Below, piece by piece: positions 33,044 through 44,928 of a stretch of 64,000 nucleotides of DNA. A program made the translations under genes and the position numbers. The notes under the pieces were generated by a model that was given only the letters and a program-made list of their open reading frames with translations, made no database searches and was not told where the DNA came from. Positions within the stretch are counted from its first letter, which is position 1; each line of letters starts with the position of its first letter. This stretch comes from Zygnema cylindricum. Its lineage: Eukaryota; Streptophyta; Zygnematophyceae; Zygnematales; Zygnemataceae. The stretch covers positions 221,944-285,943 of the forward strand of contig JBBHKE010003555.1 in assembly GCA_037447655.1 (NCBI GenBank). Direction: 5' to 3'.

Positions 33044-34324
33044 TCCCTATACTTCTCAATCTGGCAACAGCGGAAGACATGGAAGTGCACCAAATGGACA
33101 ACCTTTTTGCATAGAGAATTGGAAGAGGAGATCTTCATGCGACGACCCGAAGGATTTGTGGAGCAAGGAGAGGAGAATAAGGTATTCCAGCTAATTAAAT
33201 CTCTTTATGGTTTAAAACAAGCGCCCCGATGGAAAATAAGAAGCTTGATGGTCTGAGATATATCTGAAACAGCTCAGAACACTCAATCTATGTTTTTGAA
33301 GATGAGAAAGGTGTTATTTTTATTGCAATTTATGTTGATGATTTGTTTGGTTTAAGTAAATTAATGGACAAAATTAATAAACTGAAAACATATCTTACAG
33401 GAAGATTTGAGTTGAAGGATATGGGGGAGGAAAAATATATTTTGGATATTCAAATAGAAAGAGATTGAGAAGAAAGATTATAAGACTAACTCAGAAAGAA
33501 GCAATAGGGAACATGTTGGAAAAGTTTCAGATGGATAAGGCTAATAGTTGTAAATCTCCAATGGAGTTAAATAAGGGAAATGAGGGGAGTGTGGAAGAAG
33601 GAGTCATAATCTTAGACGAGGAATTAGGCCTTGAAGAACAAAAGTTCATGCCGACTATTTCTTACAAGCAAGTAGTGTGAGGCCTAATCTATTTTATCAA
33701 TTGTACCCGGCTGGATTTAGCTGCAGCTCTAGGAGTGTTGAGTAGAAATCTAAATGCTCCCACTAAGAGAGATTGGGAATTAGCTAAGAGAGTCATTAGA
33801 TATTTGATAGGATCTACGGATCTATGGGTGCATTTGGGTGGGGGGAATAGTGACATCACTACTTGGAGTGATGTTAGTTATAGTGATGTTCCGATGAGGA
33901 GATGTACTTCTCGATATGTATTATACCTGAGTGATGAGGCTTTTTGCAAGAGTATGAAACAACAAAAGGTTATTGCTCAGTCCACCATGGAGGCTAAGTA
34001 TATGGCCTCTTGCTCTATTGTAAAAGAATAGATGTGGGTCAAGTCTTTGCTTAGTGAGCTTGGTCACCTTAAGATTGGTGTGCATAATTTTTTTTGTGAT
34101 AATCAGGCAGCAATCGCTATTGCTGCCAATCCTAAACATCATTTTAAAGCCAAACACATGGACATTAGACTCAAATTTGTTAGAGAGAAGGTAGAAAACA
34201 AAATAATCAGTTTAGAGTACACACCAGATAGCGCGATGTTAGCAAATATGATGACCAAACCTGTGCCTTCCCCTAAGCTAATTTTCTGCAGGGAGAAGTG
34301 TGGTTTTAAATTGAAGAGTGACTA
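33044..34324 (+). pseudogene. Copia RT and RNase H 3' fragment, element H
   Basis: The fragment starts within RT (LATAEDMEVHQ, HRELEEEIFMRRPEGF, SLYGLKQAP) and passes YVDDLFGLSK, NMLEKFQMDKAN and WSDVSYSDVP to the RNase H end FCREKCGFKLKSD. Breaks include a missing segment near 33110, a stop at 33467, a TGA at 33678 and a TAG near 34029. The upstream parts are absent; the junction is with the G-type remnant. Confidence 0.8.
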
Positions 34325-34325
34325 G

Positions 34326-34506
34326 AAAATAAGGGGAGTGTAGAAACTAGAGATTTTATTTTGTATTTTCTAGGTTTAAAACATGTAAAGATAGAGATTA
34401 GAAAAAGCAAAGGAAGTCTGCCTCTAACTCCTCTCTGCAACACCCACATTTGTCGCAGTCACTGTAGGTTGGAGAGGAAGCTAGAGCCATGGCTGCCCAT
34501 GTTGTC
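34326..34506 (+). mobile_element. Polypurine tract and truncated 3' LTR of element H
   Basis: AAAATAAGGGGAG is followed at 34339 by TGTAGAAACTAGAG, the LTR start. The LTR stops after 168 bp, at CCATGGCTGCCCATGTTG, where the 5' LTR of element I begins. Confidence 0.75.
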
Positions 34507-35406
34507 TGTTGAAAAGAAGTAATTAATATTCAGATCTTAACTTAGACTCTAGAGTGAATAGAGAAAGAGAGTCACCATGACTATCGCCATAGTCAGAAAG
34601 AAAGAGGCAGACAAGAAGACAGATTGATAGATTACCAAAATGATACCGTAAACCAGATTTTAACCTAAGTCTGCGAAGTACTATGTAGACGTACGCCTTT
34701 ACCATTATGGCGTTGCCAAAGCGATACATGTAATCAGTTCGGTATTTAATTAAAGTGTTTCGCAAACGTCACTTTCACTAAAACAGACCAAAGTTGACGA
34801 AACGGCATCTATATTCAAACAACGCTCGTGAACACGAATCTAACCGTGTAAAATACATGATCGAATTGACGTCGTCGCCCCCCCCAAACCCGAATGAATC
34901 TTTGGCGGATTTCGAACATAGCGGCTCGATGTGCCACGTGGCGCCACATCATTGGACGCTGGAAAGGATCGGAGGAGTAACGATGGCTTCCATGTTGACA
35001 AGTGTCAACTAGAAGGCCATAGTGTACAATGGTCGTACAATAAGTGTAATCGGCCACTGTAGCTTCTTCTACTATACACCCTTTTGATTGGCCTAGGGTA
35101 GAGTAGTAGGTAGTTGTGAGTAGGAGTTAAGAGACTTAGCGTGTTTGAGGCGCCTCTCTCTAGGTGACCTTTTGTATTTGTATGCCATCTTTGGCTAGTC
35201 TTAACTTAATGCTCAGGGGAGCAAATTCAGTGATTATTTTTGCGTTTGAATCAAGAGAGTCTTGTCCTCACAAGGGTGAGGGTGGTCAAAATATTTGTGT
35301 ACCTGGGCGGCACTTATTCAGTGGGAAAGTGAAAGGGGCTAATGTTATCCTAGATGCTTTACATAGACTCCTCATTTTGTGGGTTAATGGAGACCATATA
35401 ATTTTA
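34507..35406 (+). mobile_element. 5' LTR of element I
   Basis: TGTTGAAAAGAAGTAATTAA start; end degraded to ATTTTAG (CA lost). It has a GCCACGTGGCGCCAC G-box (34935), GTAC sites (35024-35040), TTTTGATTGGCC CCAAT box, TTTTGTATTTGTATG in place of the TATA box, and hairpins at 35210-35223 and CCTCACAAGGGTGAGG (35266-35281). Confidence 0.85.
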
Positions 35407-35407
35407 G

Positions 35408-35421
35408 GTTATGGGCCCACC
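35408..35421 (+). promoter_or_regulatory. Primer-binding site of element I, half-tRNA type
   Basis: GTTATGGGCCCACC is complementary over 14 bases to the anticodon arm of plant initiator tRNA-Met, ending at C39. The gag ATG (35411) lies inside it. The hairpin CACCC-TCTA-GGGTG (35418-35431) overlaps its end. Confidence 0.8.
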
Positions 35422-36615
35422 CTCTAGGGTGCCTATATTTAATAGATTAGACTTTCTTTATTGCGAAATGATGATGGAGGGAGAAATTTTTGAGAAGCAC
35501 CTATGGGGCATAGTGTCCGGGCAAATTCGATGTTCACCTCCACCTAGGTTTGAAGGAACACGTTTTTGTGCCACTTCCACGACTACAGCCACCGTCACGA
35601 ACGATGACGAGGAAGGGGAGGAAATAATCATGATAAGAGAAAAGGGAGGAGTTTCTTCTCGAGGGACTCCATTGTCAAGGACGATACCAGCAGCAGCACC
35701 ACCAGCAATGGTGACAAGGAGTCTAAGCGAACGATCACAATATAAAAATTGGAACTATAAGGACAAGGTGGCTAAGCTCTTAATTCTCAAAAGTGTAGTG
35801 AAGGGTATTACCATTGCCCTTATGCATATTAGATTTTCCTCTCACATTTGGATATCTCTTGTAAACAAATATAACAGTGGGTCATTGCAGCAGCAACAGC
35901 TGGCAGGAAATAATATTTCAGCTTATACTTACAAAGGAGGAAGTATGAATGACTATTGCAATGACTTAGGAACATTATTTGGAGAAATAGATAGCGCAGG
36001 TAACTCATGGTCTGAGAGACAAAGAGTAAATACATTGATAATGAAACTACCTAAAGAGTACAAGAATAACATTAATCGGTTGCATGATCTAGGTGATAGC
36101 AATTGGAATTGGGATGATATAGTAGGGATGATTTTAGTGAAAAAGAGTACAATAGAACTTAGGAGAGGAAGTCCGAGTGTTCAAGCATTGGCTACAAGAT
36201 CTAATTGGCGGAAGCCTGATGAGGAAAAGGGAAAGGATATCTATCGAAACTTTAGAGGAAAATGTCAAAGAGGTGGCAGATTTTTTGGACGAGGAGAGGA
36301 GCTCCTCGAGGTAGACTATGTCACTTCCGCAAGAAACCAGGACATTATATGGCAAATTGATTCAAGCTTGCAGATCTGCAATTGAAAGATGGACAAGGTT
36401 CCTTAAAAGATGGAGAAAAGAAAAAGGCTTTTTTGACAAAGGTTCATGACGAGGAAAAAGATGAAGTAACTGAACCGCAAGAGGAGCTTGAGGAGCTTCT
36501 ACTTAAACCAAAAACCACTGAGAACCATGCAGACATTCTACGGAGATAAAAGTGTGCTTTCGACTTCAGAGGGATCCACTTGAAGATGGGTGGATCATAC
36601 ACTCAAGGGCCTCAA
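35411..36615 (+). pseudogene. Copia gag and protease start, element I
   Basis: The open frame 35411-36385 begins MGPPSRVPIFNRLDFLYCE inside the PBS and covers the capsid region (KLLILKSVVKGITI, GSLQQQQLAGN, LIMKLPKEYKNNINRLHDL, ELRRGSPSVQ). A frameshift near 36300 is followed in another frame by a knuckle remnant CHFRKKPGHYMA, with Cys lost. The protease start GWIIHSRAS ends at 36615, where element K is inserted. The protease resumes at 43082 as MHMCKDKRWFTKL. Confidence 0.85.
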
Positions 36616-37670
36616 TGTAACTCTGAGACCTCCATAGGTCCTGAGTGTAGGCAGCTCACACAAAGACTCTATGATAACCCTAACCCCTTTGTGTTTCAGC
36701 AAGAATAACTGCCTCCTAGGCAGACAAAAACTTTGACCACCTTCATCATTGTGAAGGCTAAACTCCCTTGAGTCGATAGCAAAAAAAATCTCTAAATTTT
36801 ATCCCTTGAGCAGTAAGTTACGGTGGGTCAAAGTTTACCTTTTGTACAAAAGCTCTCTCAGAGAGAGGGTCCTATCTACCAAATTTTTCTAAGTCCTATC
36901 TCTCTCTAAAACTCTATCTATTGACATACGAAACCAATCACAATGCTGTGTTGTTTAGAAAGGTACATGTGCCGGTGTACTTTCTCTCAAACATTGTACG
37001 ACATTGCCAAAAAGTCAACACATGTTATATCTCGACGCGTTCATTTTATTCCCGGAGATGCCGCAATCCAATGTGGTTGTGCCACTTTTCACTGGATGTG
37101 GCAATGACCACAAACTGCCAAAATCTTATTCCGCGATCTCGACATCCTTTGCGGCCGTCCGATCAAAACTAGGTTTCAATCTTAGCCGTCATAAATACTT
37201 TCGCGATATTTGTTTCGCTGTTTAAACAAAAGGCGTGGTATCCGTTTCTAAACCGTACCGTACTCCGTACTTTACAAAACTAAATCTTTCCATGACGTAT
37301 ATAGTTGCCGTTAAATGAATTAGTTCACGTCTAACTATTTAAATATTTGTCAAACCCTATATATTTTAACACCGATTCTAGACTTGTAGGATAAAGCTAC
37401 CCGCTACCTGCTAACTTGACGGATGGCAGGTACCAGGATCAAATCTTGGGTCTATCAAGTATCTTTTTAGTAAACGTACTAAAAACCAACTGCCTGTCTC
37501 TCTCTGGACAGCACAGGCAGCCATGGCTCTCTCTCCCTTTTTAACCTTCAATGACTGCGACAAGTGTGGGAGTTGAAGAGAGGAGTTAGAGGCAGACTGC
37601 CTCTGCTTCTTTTCTACATTTTATCTTTTACAAAACCTAGAAAATACTAAAAGAACCTTTAATGTCTACA
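36616..37670 (-). mobile_element. 3' LTR of element K
   Basis: TGTAACTCTGAGACCTCC to AATGTCTACA. Includes hairpins, GTAC sites (36960-37000), the tRNA-like block (37390-37460) followed by TTTTTAG, GCAGCCATGGCT, and the palindrome GAGGCAGACTGCCTC (37589-37603). Confidence 0.85.
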
Positions 37671-37683
37671 CTCCCATTATTTT

Positions 37684-38496
37684 CTAGTCACCTTTTAATT
37701 TAAGACCACCCTTTTCCATGTAGAAAATTAGTTTAGGGGAAGGCATAGGTTTGGTCATCATATATGCTACCATTTCATTATCTGGTTTATACTCCAAAAT
37801 GATTATCTTGTTTTCTACTTTCTCCCTTACGAAGCTAAGTCTAATGTCCATGTGTTTGGCTTTAAAGTGATGTTTAGGATTGGCAAAAATTGCAATGGCT
37901 GCCTGATTGTCACAAAACAATTTTTGGACACCACTCTTAAGATGACCAAGCTCTCTAAGCAAAGACTTGACCCACGTTAATTCTTTTGCAGCAGAGCAAA
38001 AAGCCATATACTTAGCCTCTATGGTGGACTGAGCAATGACCTTTTGCAGCTTGCTGCTCCAGCAGCAAGCCCTATCACCCATATACAATACATATCTAGA
38101 CGTGCATCTCCTCATAGAAGCATCCCCATAGGTTGTATCACTCCAAGTGGTGATGTCAGTATTGTTCCCACCCAAATGCAACCATAGATTTCTAGTCCCT
38201 ATGAGATATCTAAGGACTCTCTTAGCTGCCTCCCAATCCTTCTTAGTGGGAGCATTCAAACTCCTATTTAGTACTCCTACAGCTGTGGCTATGTTCGGTC
38301 TGGTATAATTCATGAAATATATTAGGCTGCCCACTACTTTCCTATAAGGAATTGTCTTCATAAATCTTTTTTGCTCAAGACCTAACTCATCATCTAAGAT
38401 TATAACTCCCTCTTCCACACTCCCCTCACTTTCCTTCTTTAGTTCTATTGGAGTAGTACAACTATTAGCCTTGTCCATTTGGAATTTCTCCAACAT
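37684..38496 (-). pseudogene. Copia RT C-terminus and RNase H, element K
   Basis: An open 270-codon frame starts at NMLEKFQMDKANS (end of RT) and contains the RNase H domain: WSDTTYGDAS (first Asp), STIEAKYMAF (Glu expected at the TMEAEYMA motif, here EAKY), CDNQAAIAIF (Asp), ending MEKGGLKLKGD. RNase H degrades the RNA strand after cDNA synthesis. It is the best preserved RNase H frame of the minus-strand elements, but is separated from RT by a stop near 38515. Confidence 0.85.
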
Positions 38497-38514
38497 GTTT
38501 CCAATGCTTTCTTT

Positions 38515-39246
38515 CTAAGTTAATTTTATTATCTTTGTATCTCCATCTCTCTCTACCTGAATTCCCAAAATATACGTTGCTTCTCCCATAACTTTCATCT
38601 CAAATCTTCTTTTTAGATCATTTTTCAGCTTATTAATTTTATCCATAGATTTGCTTAAAACATGCAAATCATCAACATAAATTGCAATAAAAATAATTCC
38701 CTCCTCATCTTCAAAGAAATAAATTGAGTTATCTGAGCTGATCCGAATATATTCCAAACGTGTAAGAAACTCATCGAGCTTCTTATTCCATTGTCCAGGC
38801 GCTTGTTTCAGTCCATACAAAGATTTGATCAATCGACATACCTTGCTCTCCTCCCCTTGCTCCACAAATCCTTCGGGCTATCGCATAAAAACCTCCTCTT
38901 ATAACTTTCCATGTAGAAAGGTCGTCTTCATGTTCATCTGATGTACTTCCATGTCTTCTGTTGACGCCAGACTGAGAAGTATCCGGACGAAGGGAAATCT
39001 GACGACTGGGGCAAATGTCTCTTTGTAGTCAATTCCATCTTTTTGGGTAAATCCTTTCACCACAAACTGAGCGTTATAGCGCTCAATGGTATTATGCGGG
39101 TTGAGTTTCAGCTTAAATACCCACTTATACCCAATTCGCTTTTTGTCAAGTGGACAATCCACCAATTCCCATGTATCGACCGCCTTAATTGAGGCCATCT
39201 CCTCATTAATGGCTGTCTCCCACCAATTTCTCTCATGACAAGTCAT
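38515..39246 (-). pseudogene. Copia reverse transcriptase, element K
   Basis: Two frames (38899-39246 and 38515-38865) cover RT: TWELVDCPLDKKRIGYKWVF, KETFAPVVRFPFVRILLSL, MNMKTTFLHGKL, then EQGEESKVCRLIKSLYGLKQAPGQW and the catalytic AIYVDDLHVLSKS. A stop near 38878 (RQPEGF region) breaks the frame. YVDD is intact. Confidence 0.85.
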
Positions 39247-40647
39247 TCTCTCATTATAAGTTTGAGGTTCATCGGGGTGAGACAGTTTGGTTACCTAATT
39301 GTTAACTTGTCTCTCTTGTAGTCTTTTGTTGCTTCTTCTTCCTCCCTCAAACTCGGTTGCCGGAATAGATGGTTCCCTTGGATTCTTTCGAACAGATTCT
39401 ACTCTCTCGTATCCCTTGCTTCCGTGTCGATTTCCACCACGTCTTCCTCTTCACTAGAAGTTGATACTAGGGGTTCCACATTTGGGTCCTTGTCGATCTG
39501 ATCTGTACCTGCAAGATCATCATCTTCTTGAAATCGTGGATAGTTAGGAAGCTCAAAGTCATCTGAATTTTCTTACTCAAATATGATTCTGATTGTCTTT
39601 GTATGCTTAAAGGGATCTATAGATTTCCCTTCATCCATAACCACTAGATGCTTCACTAGGATTATATCTTCTCTCTTGAGATCATAAACTCTTTATCCTT
39701 TTACATCTTCATCATATCCTACAAGATATCCTAGATTTCTTTTTGGATCTAACTTCTAGTTTGACGGATCTGTGTCTAAACTGAACACTTGACTACCAAA
39801 AACCTTTAAGTGTGAAACATCTGGTTTTCGGCCTGTCCATCTCTCATAAGGTGATTGGCCTTTTAGTGCGGAAGTAAGAACTTTATTCTTGAGATAATTT
39901 GCACAGTTCATTGCTTCAGCCCAAAACTTCTTTCCTATCTTCTAATATGACAGCATACTCCTAGCACTATCACCCAGTGTTCTATTTAATCTTTCAGCTA
40001 CACCATTCTGCTCAGGATTCAGGAACTGTCTTTTGGTGTTGCACTCCAACTTCTCTCTGAAATTCCTCAAACTGGTTAGAGGTATACTCTCCACCATTGT
40101 CACTCCTTACTCTCTTGATTGGGGTTTCATAAAGTTTTTCACTCCATGCTTAATATTGTCTAAAACATTCCCGAGCCTTTGACTTATTTTATATAACATA
40201 CACCCTAGAATACCGAGACCAATCATCTGTGACAGTCATCATAAATCTCTTCCCCACGGGTGAGGGCAATCTGGTCGGCCCCCAAATATCTTTGTGTACT
40301 AAATCTAGAATCTTTTCTCCCTTATAGGTGGCAGTTTTTGGGAAGGGTAACCTGTGTGCTTTACCTTGAGCACGTCCACTACAATCACTTGGATTCTCAC
40401 TCTCACCGAACTGAATCCCTTCCTCTACTCCCATCTTTTTTATCTCTCTTAACTTATCTACATTCACATGCCCAAGCCTCTTATGCCACAACATTATATC
40501 ATGAACACCTGCATAATAAAGTTTTTTCTTTTCATTGCTTAAAATCAGCCTAAACATCGCTTGGCTACCTTTTTCACAATGAAATAAACTTCCTCGTCAA
40601 AACTAGCAGTAAAAACTCCTTTCTTAGTGTTAGTATCAAAACCCTTA
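39247..40647 (-). pseudogene. Copia integrase, element K
   Basis: ORF 40189-40557 has the zinc domain LWHKRLGHVNVDKL...CSGRAQGKAHR (one Cys changed to Arg) and LVHKDIWGP, with HTD changed to HKD. The rest of the core (SDNGGEYTSNQF at 40080-40110, NPEQNGVAERLN at 39980-40010) and the C-terminal GYRVYDLKRE-like module are readable across frameshifts. It is not functional. Confidence 0.8.
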
Positions 40648-42009
40648 TCATCTAATACAGATGTAGATATGAGGTTTTTGTTCAGCTCTAGAAATAAACA
40701 ATACATCGGAGAATGTAACTATGGATGTCTTTCCTTGTACTAACACTTTCAGATCTACCAATCCTACAAAAGTAGTACTGACTATTCTCCCATCCCCGTA
40801 CTCTAACTCTACGGTCGGAATCTTTCTTATCTTAGTGTACATGTGTTTATCCTTACACATGTTAATGGAGGCACCTGAATCTACAATCCAACTTGCTTCA
40901 CCTTTCAATCCACCGAAAGCACATTTATGCTTTCGTGGAATTTCGACCTCGTTTTTCCCTTCCAAATCCTCATCCAATAGGAGTTCAATGTCCTCGTCCT
41001 TGGATTGCGCCTTATGTACCTATGTCTCAAAGGCCTTTTTCTTTCTTATCAGGGTACACCAATCTGCCTTTACTTTAACCGCAGCTCAGTTAACTTAGTC
41101 CACTCCGCCATATAGTGCATGAATTTCTTACAAAAGTGGCACAAACCCTTGGGAGCTATTGGTTCGAACTCGTCCGGTTGATTTTTTTGCCCCCCCCCCT
41201 TTCCATGATTTCGGACCGGTTTCCTGGAATCATTATTCTTCCAATCAGTCTTAGCTGCCAAGGCTTACCTATTCTTTCCTCCCCTTCGGATCTCAACCAT
41301 ATTCTCCCTAACGAGAATCATCCCTACCACTGAATTCCATATCCACCTTGAGTCCAGTAAGTCCTGCACACGGTTAACTATTTTCTCGAAACATCTGGTA
41401 ACTTCATGACCTAGGAGTTAAGCTTCATTTTTTCAGTTTCAACATGTCCAACACTCTCTAGCTCCATGAAAAGTGTTGCGAGCTCATTACAAAAATCCAA
41501 CATTTTCCCCCCTTTGTATACATATGCGTCTATTTTGTGATCACCCAACTACTGTTGCTGAATCATACTACTTCCGTACATCTCTATGAGAGCCACCTAA
41601 AGATGAGAGAGATGAGGAGATGAGGAGATGCAAATGAGGAGATGCAAGCCCTTGAGTAAGATGGGGGAGGATGAAGTGCTTTGCCGCCATATTGTTGTAG
41701 TCCCAGGAATCGGTATCATTCTCCTCGTTCCTCGGAATAGGTGATATAAATACTGAACCGGTTGCTATTGGTGTGACCGTCTCCTTCTCCTTTCCTTTGT
41801 CCACCACCTCCACTTCCTCTGTCTCCTCTGTTGGAGATGGATGTGCATCTCTTGTGAATCTGCTTTTTGTAAACCCTGGAGGGATCCGAAGACTTGCACG
41901 CCTCACCTGTCCACTCACTATTCCCCAAAACTGTTTCTCGCATAGAGCCCCTGTCATCATATTTTCCCAGTATATAAAGCCAACTCAATTGAAGATGGGC
42001 ACTCTAGAG
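40648..42009 (-). pseudogene. Copia gag and protease, element K
   Basis: Gag begins next to the PBS as APPSRVPIFN followed by an in-frame TGA, then Met at 41960 (MMTGALCEKQFWGIVSGQ). The capsid continues with KHFILPHLTQGLA, then frames break near 41600. The zinc knuckle CHFCKKFMHYMAEW (41150) has the last Cys changed to Trp. The protease active site SWIVDSGASINMC (near 40890) is intact, followed by ELEYGDGRIVSTT and a frameshift near 40680. Confidence 0.85.
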
Positions 42010-42023
42010 GGTGGGGCCATAAC
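42010..42023 (-). promoter_or_regulatory. Primer-binding site of element K
   Basis: On the minus strand GTTATGGCCCCACC, one change from the 14-base half-tRNA match, one base from the LTR end. The CACCC-TCTA-GAGTG hairpin follows with one mismatch. Confidence 0.75.
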
Positions 42024-42024
42024 T

Positions 42025-43081
42025 TGCAATTCTCAGACCTCCATAGGTCCTCAGAGTTTACAGCTTACCTGAAACCTCTAAGATAACCCTGACCCCTTTG
42101 TGTTTCAGCAATAATGACTGCCACCTTGGCAGACAAAAACTTTGACCACCTTCACCCATGTCAAGGCAAGAATCCTTTGAGTCGATATCAAAAAGAATCT
42201 CTAAATTTGCTCCCCTAAAAAGTAAGTTATGGTGGATCAAAGTTGATCTTTTGTACAGAAGCTCTATGGGAGAGAGGGTCATATTTACCAAATTTTTGTA
42301 AGTCCCAACTCTCTCTAAAACTCTATCTATTGACGTACGGCACCAATCACAATAGCGTGTCGTATAAGAAGGTAGAGGTGTCGGTGTACTTTCTCTACGG
42401 ACATTGCACAACATTGCCAAAAAGTCGACACATGTCATATTTGGACTCGTTCATTTTATTCCTAGAGATGCCACAATCCAATGTGCTTGTGCTACGTGTC
42501 AGTTGATGTGGCGCCGACCGCAAACCGCCAAAATCCTATTTTGCGATCTCGGCATCCTTCGCGGTCGTCTGATCAAAACTGGGTTTCAATCGTAGCCGTT
42601 AGAAATACTTGCGCGATATTTTTTTTCGCTCTTGAAATAAAATGCGCGCTATCCGTTTTGGAACCGTACCGTACTCCATATTTTACAAAACGTAATCTAT
42701 GTATGACGTATATAGTTGGCTTTAAATGAATTAGTTCACGTCGAACTATTTAAATATTTGTCAAACCCTATATATCTCAGCACCTATCCTAGACTTTTAG
42801 GATATAGCTAACTGCTACCGGTTAACTTGATAGACGGTAGGTACCACGATCAAATCTTGGGTCCATCAAGTATCTTTTTAGTAAACCTACTTAAAAACAA
42901 CTGCCTGTTTCTCTTTGGACAGTACAGGCAGCCATGGCTTTATCTCCCTCTTCAACCTTTAGTGACTGCGACAAGTGTGGGAGTTCAAGAGAGGAGTTAG
43001 AGGCAAACTGCCTCTGCTTCTTTTTTGCATTTTATCTTTTACAAAACCTAAAAAATAATAAAATAACTTTTAATTTCTACA
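42025..43081 (-). mobile_element. 5' LTR of element K
   Basis: TGCAATTCTCAGACC to AATTTCTACA, 1057 bp, matching the 3' LTR block by block. The tRNA-like block is at 42790-42875 followed by CTTTTTAG. Confidence 0.85.
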
Positions 43082-43980
43082 CTTAATGCATATGTGCAAG
43101 GATAAGAGGTGGTTTACTAAATTAAGAAAAATTCCAACAGTTGAGAGAGAGTATGGAGATGGTAGAGTATAAACCACAAGTCTTGTTGGATCGGTTGATT
43201 TAACAGTTCTAGTTGATGGAAATGCTTCCATTGTAACACTCTCAGATATTCTTTACATTCCACAGCTTAGCAAGAATCTAGTCTCTACAACTGTTTTAGA
43301 TGAAAAAGAGTTGGAAACAGGAACTAAGAATGGATTCTTCACAGCTAGCTGTGATAATGAGGTTTATTTTATAACTGAATAGGGTAATCAAGGAATGTTC
43401 AGAATTGTAATTTGCAATTAAAAAGGTGTTCTCTACTCGTGTAGAAGTGATATGATGTTTTGGCACAAAAGGTTGGGCCATGTAAATCTTGATAGATTAA
43501 AGAAAATGAAGAAAAAATGAATAGTGGATGGAATTGAGTTTGGAGATGATAAGACCTCAGATGATTGTAGTGGATGTGTTTAAAGGAAGATTCATAGACT
43601 CCCATTTTGAAAGGCATCCACATTTAGAAGAGAGAAAGTATTAGATCTAGTTCACAGTGATGTTTGGGGACCAGCTAGGTATGCTTCACATGGGGAAAAA
43701 TGATGGATGCTAACCATTACAGTGATTGGTCTAGATACACTAAGGTATATTTTCTTAGACATAAATCAGAGGTACTAAGATGTTTCAAAGATTACAAAGT
43801 ATGGAGTGAAAAATTCTCAATAAAAAAGATAAGAAGTGATAATGGGAAAGAATATACTTAAAGGAATTTGAAGAATTTCATAAAGAAGAAGGAATCCATC
43901 CTGAGAAAACTGTTCCTTATAATCCTTAACAAAATTGAGTAGCAGAAAGAGTGAATAGAACTTTAGGAGTTATGTTTTGA
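43082..43980 (+). pseudogene. Copia protease end and integrase N-terminal half, element I
   Basis: Resumes exactly where K was inserted: MHMCKDKRWFTKLRKIP, LVGSVDLTVLV-like, FWHKRLGHVNLDRL...CSGCV (HHCC), LVHSDVWGPAR. Many stops occur (for example near 43381, 43421, 43520, 43581), many of them from single substitutions. The region is clearly more decayed than the gag half on the other side of K. Confidence 0.8.
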
Positions 43981-43983
43981 AAT

Positions 43984-44928
43984 ATGCTAACTGATAAAAG
44001 AATAAGATTGCAATTTTGGGCTGAGTCTATGAACTATGCTAACTTCATCAAAAATAGAGTGCTAACTTTGGCAAATAAGGAGGAAACTTCGTATGAAAGA
44101 TGGACGGGAAGAAAACCAGATTTGTCTAGTTTGAGAGTATTCGGAAGTCAAGACTATAGTTTGGATTCCGATAAGACTAAATGGAAGTTAGAGGGAAGAG
44201 GGAAACCAGTATATCTTGTAGGATATGATGAGAGCACAAAAGGTTATCGAGTGTATGAGTTGAAAAAGAGAGATATCATTTTGGTAAAACACATAGTAGT
44301 GATGAATGAAGTAAAGTCTATTGATCCATTCAAATATAACAAAGAAGTCAAAATCAGATTTGAATCGGGTCAGTATTATGACTTTGACTTGGGAAATGAA
44401 GAGAAGGAAGACGGGGAGAAGGAAAAATCTGCAGATGTGCCAAAGGAGAAGGACGAAAAGCCAACATCCGAGGTAACACCACAATACGAAGTGGAAATCC
44501 ACGAGGAACTTGATCAAACACCAGATTTAGAAGATATGGAAGATGAAAATCTTCCTAAACGAAACCCGAGGATGCCTTCCATACCGGTGTCAAATTTTGA
44601 AGGAGGAAAAAGAAGTAGTAAACGGCTTCAAGAAAGACATGTAAATAACAAACTCACAAAGATGTCTCACCCAGGAGAACCTCAGACATACTTAGAGGCC
44701 ATAAATACCCCAAAAAGCAGCCGGTGGATCACTGCCTTCAATGAAGAAATCGCCTCTATCATAGAATCCAATACATGGGAGTTGGTAGATTGTCCACCGG
44801 ACAGAAAACCGATTGGATGTAAGTGGGTTTTTAAGCTTAAACTAAACCCAGATAATACCATTGAAAGATATAAGGCTAGGTTAGTTGCTAAAGGTTATAC
44901 TCAAAAAGAAGGAATAGCCTATGAATAA
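43984..44928 (+). pseudogene. Copia integrase C-terminus and RT start, element I
   Basis: An open frame of 314 codons runs from MLTDKRIRLQFWAESMNYANFIKNRV through the integrase C-terminal GYRVYELKKRDIILVKHIVV and an acidic linker to RT (SRWITAFNEEIASIIESNTWELVDCPPD, WVFKLKLNPDNT, RLVAKGYTQKEG). A TAA after IAYE ends the frame; RT continues in the next block. Confidence 0.8.

Larger units (their letters stand above)
36616..43081 (-). mobile_element. Copia element K, complete, nested in element I
   Basis: LTRs at 36616-37670 (3') and 42025-43081 (5') are 1055 and 1057 bp. The 5-bp flanks CTCAA (36611-36615) and CTTAA (43082-43086) fit a target duplication with one change. Removing K rejoins the protease of element I in frame. 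The internal order on the minus strand is PBS, gag, PR, IN, RT, RNase H, polypurine tract. Confidence 0.9.
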
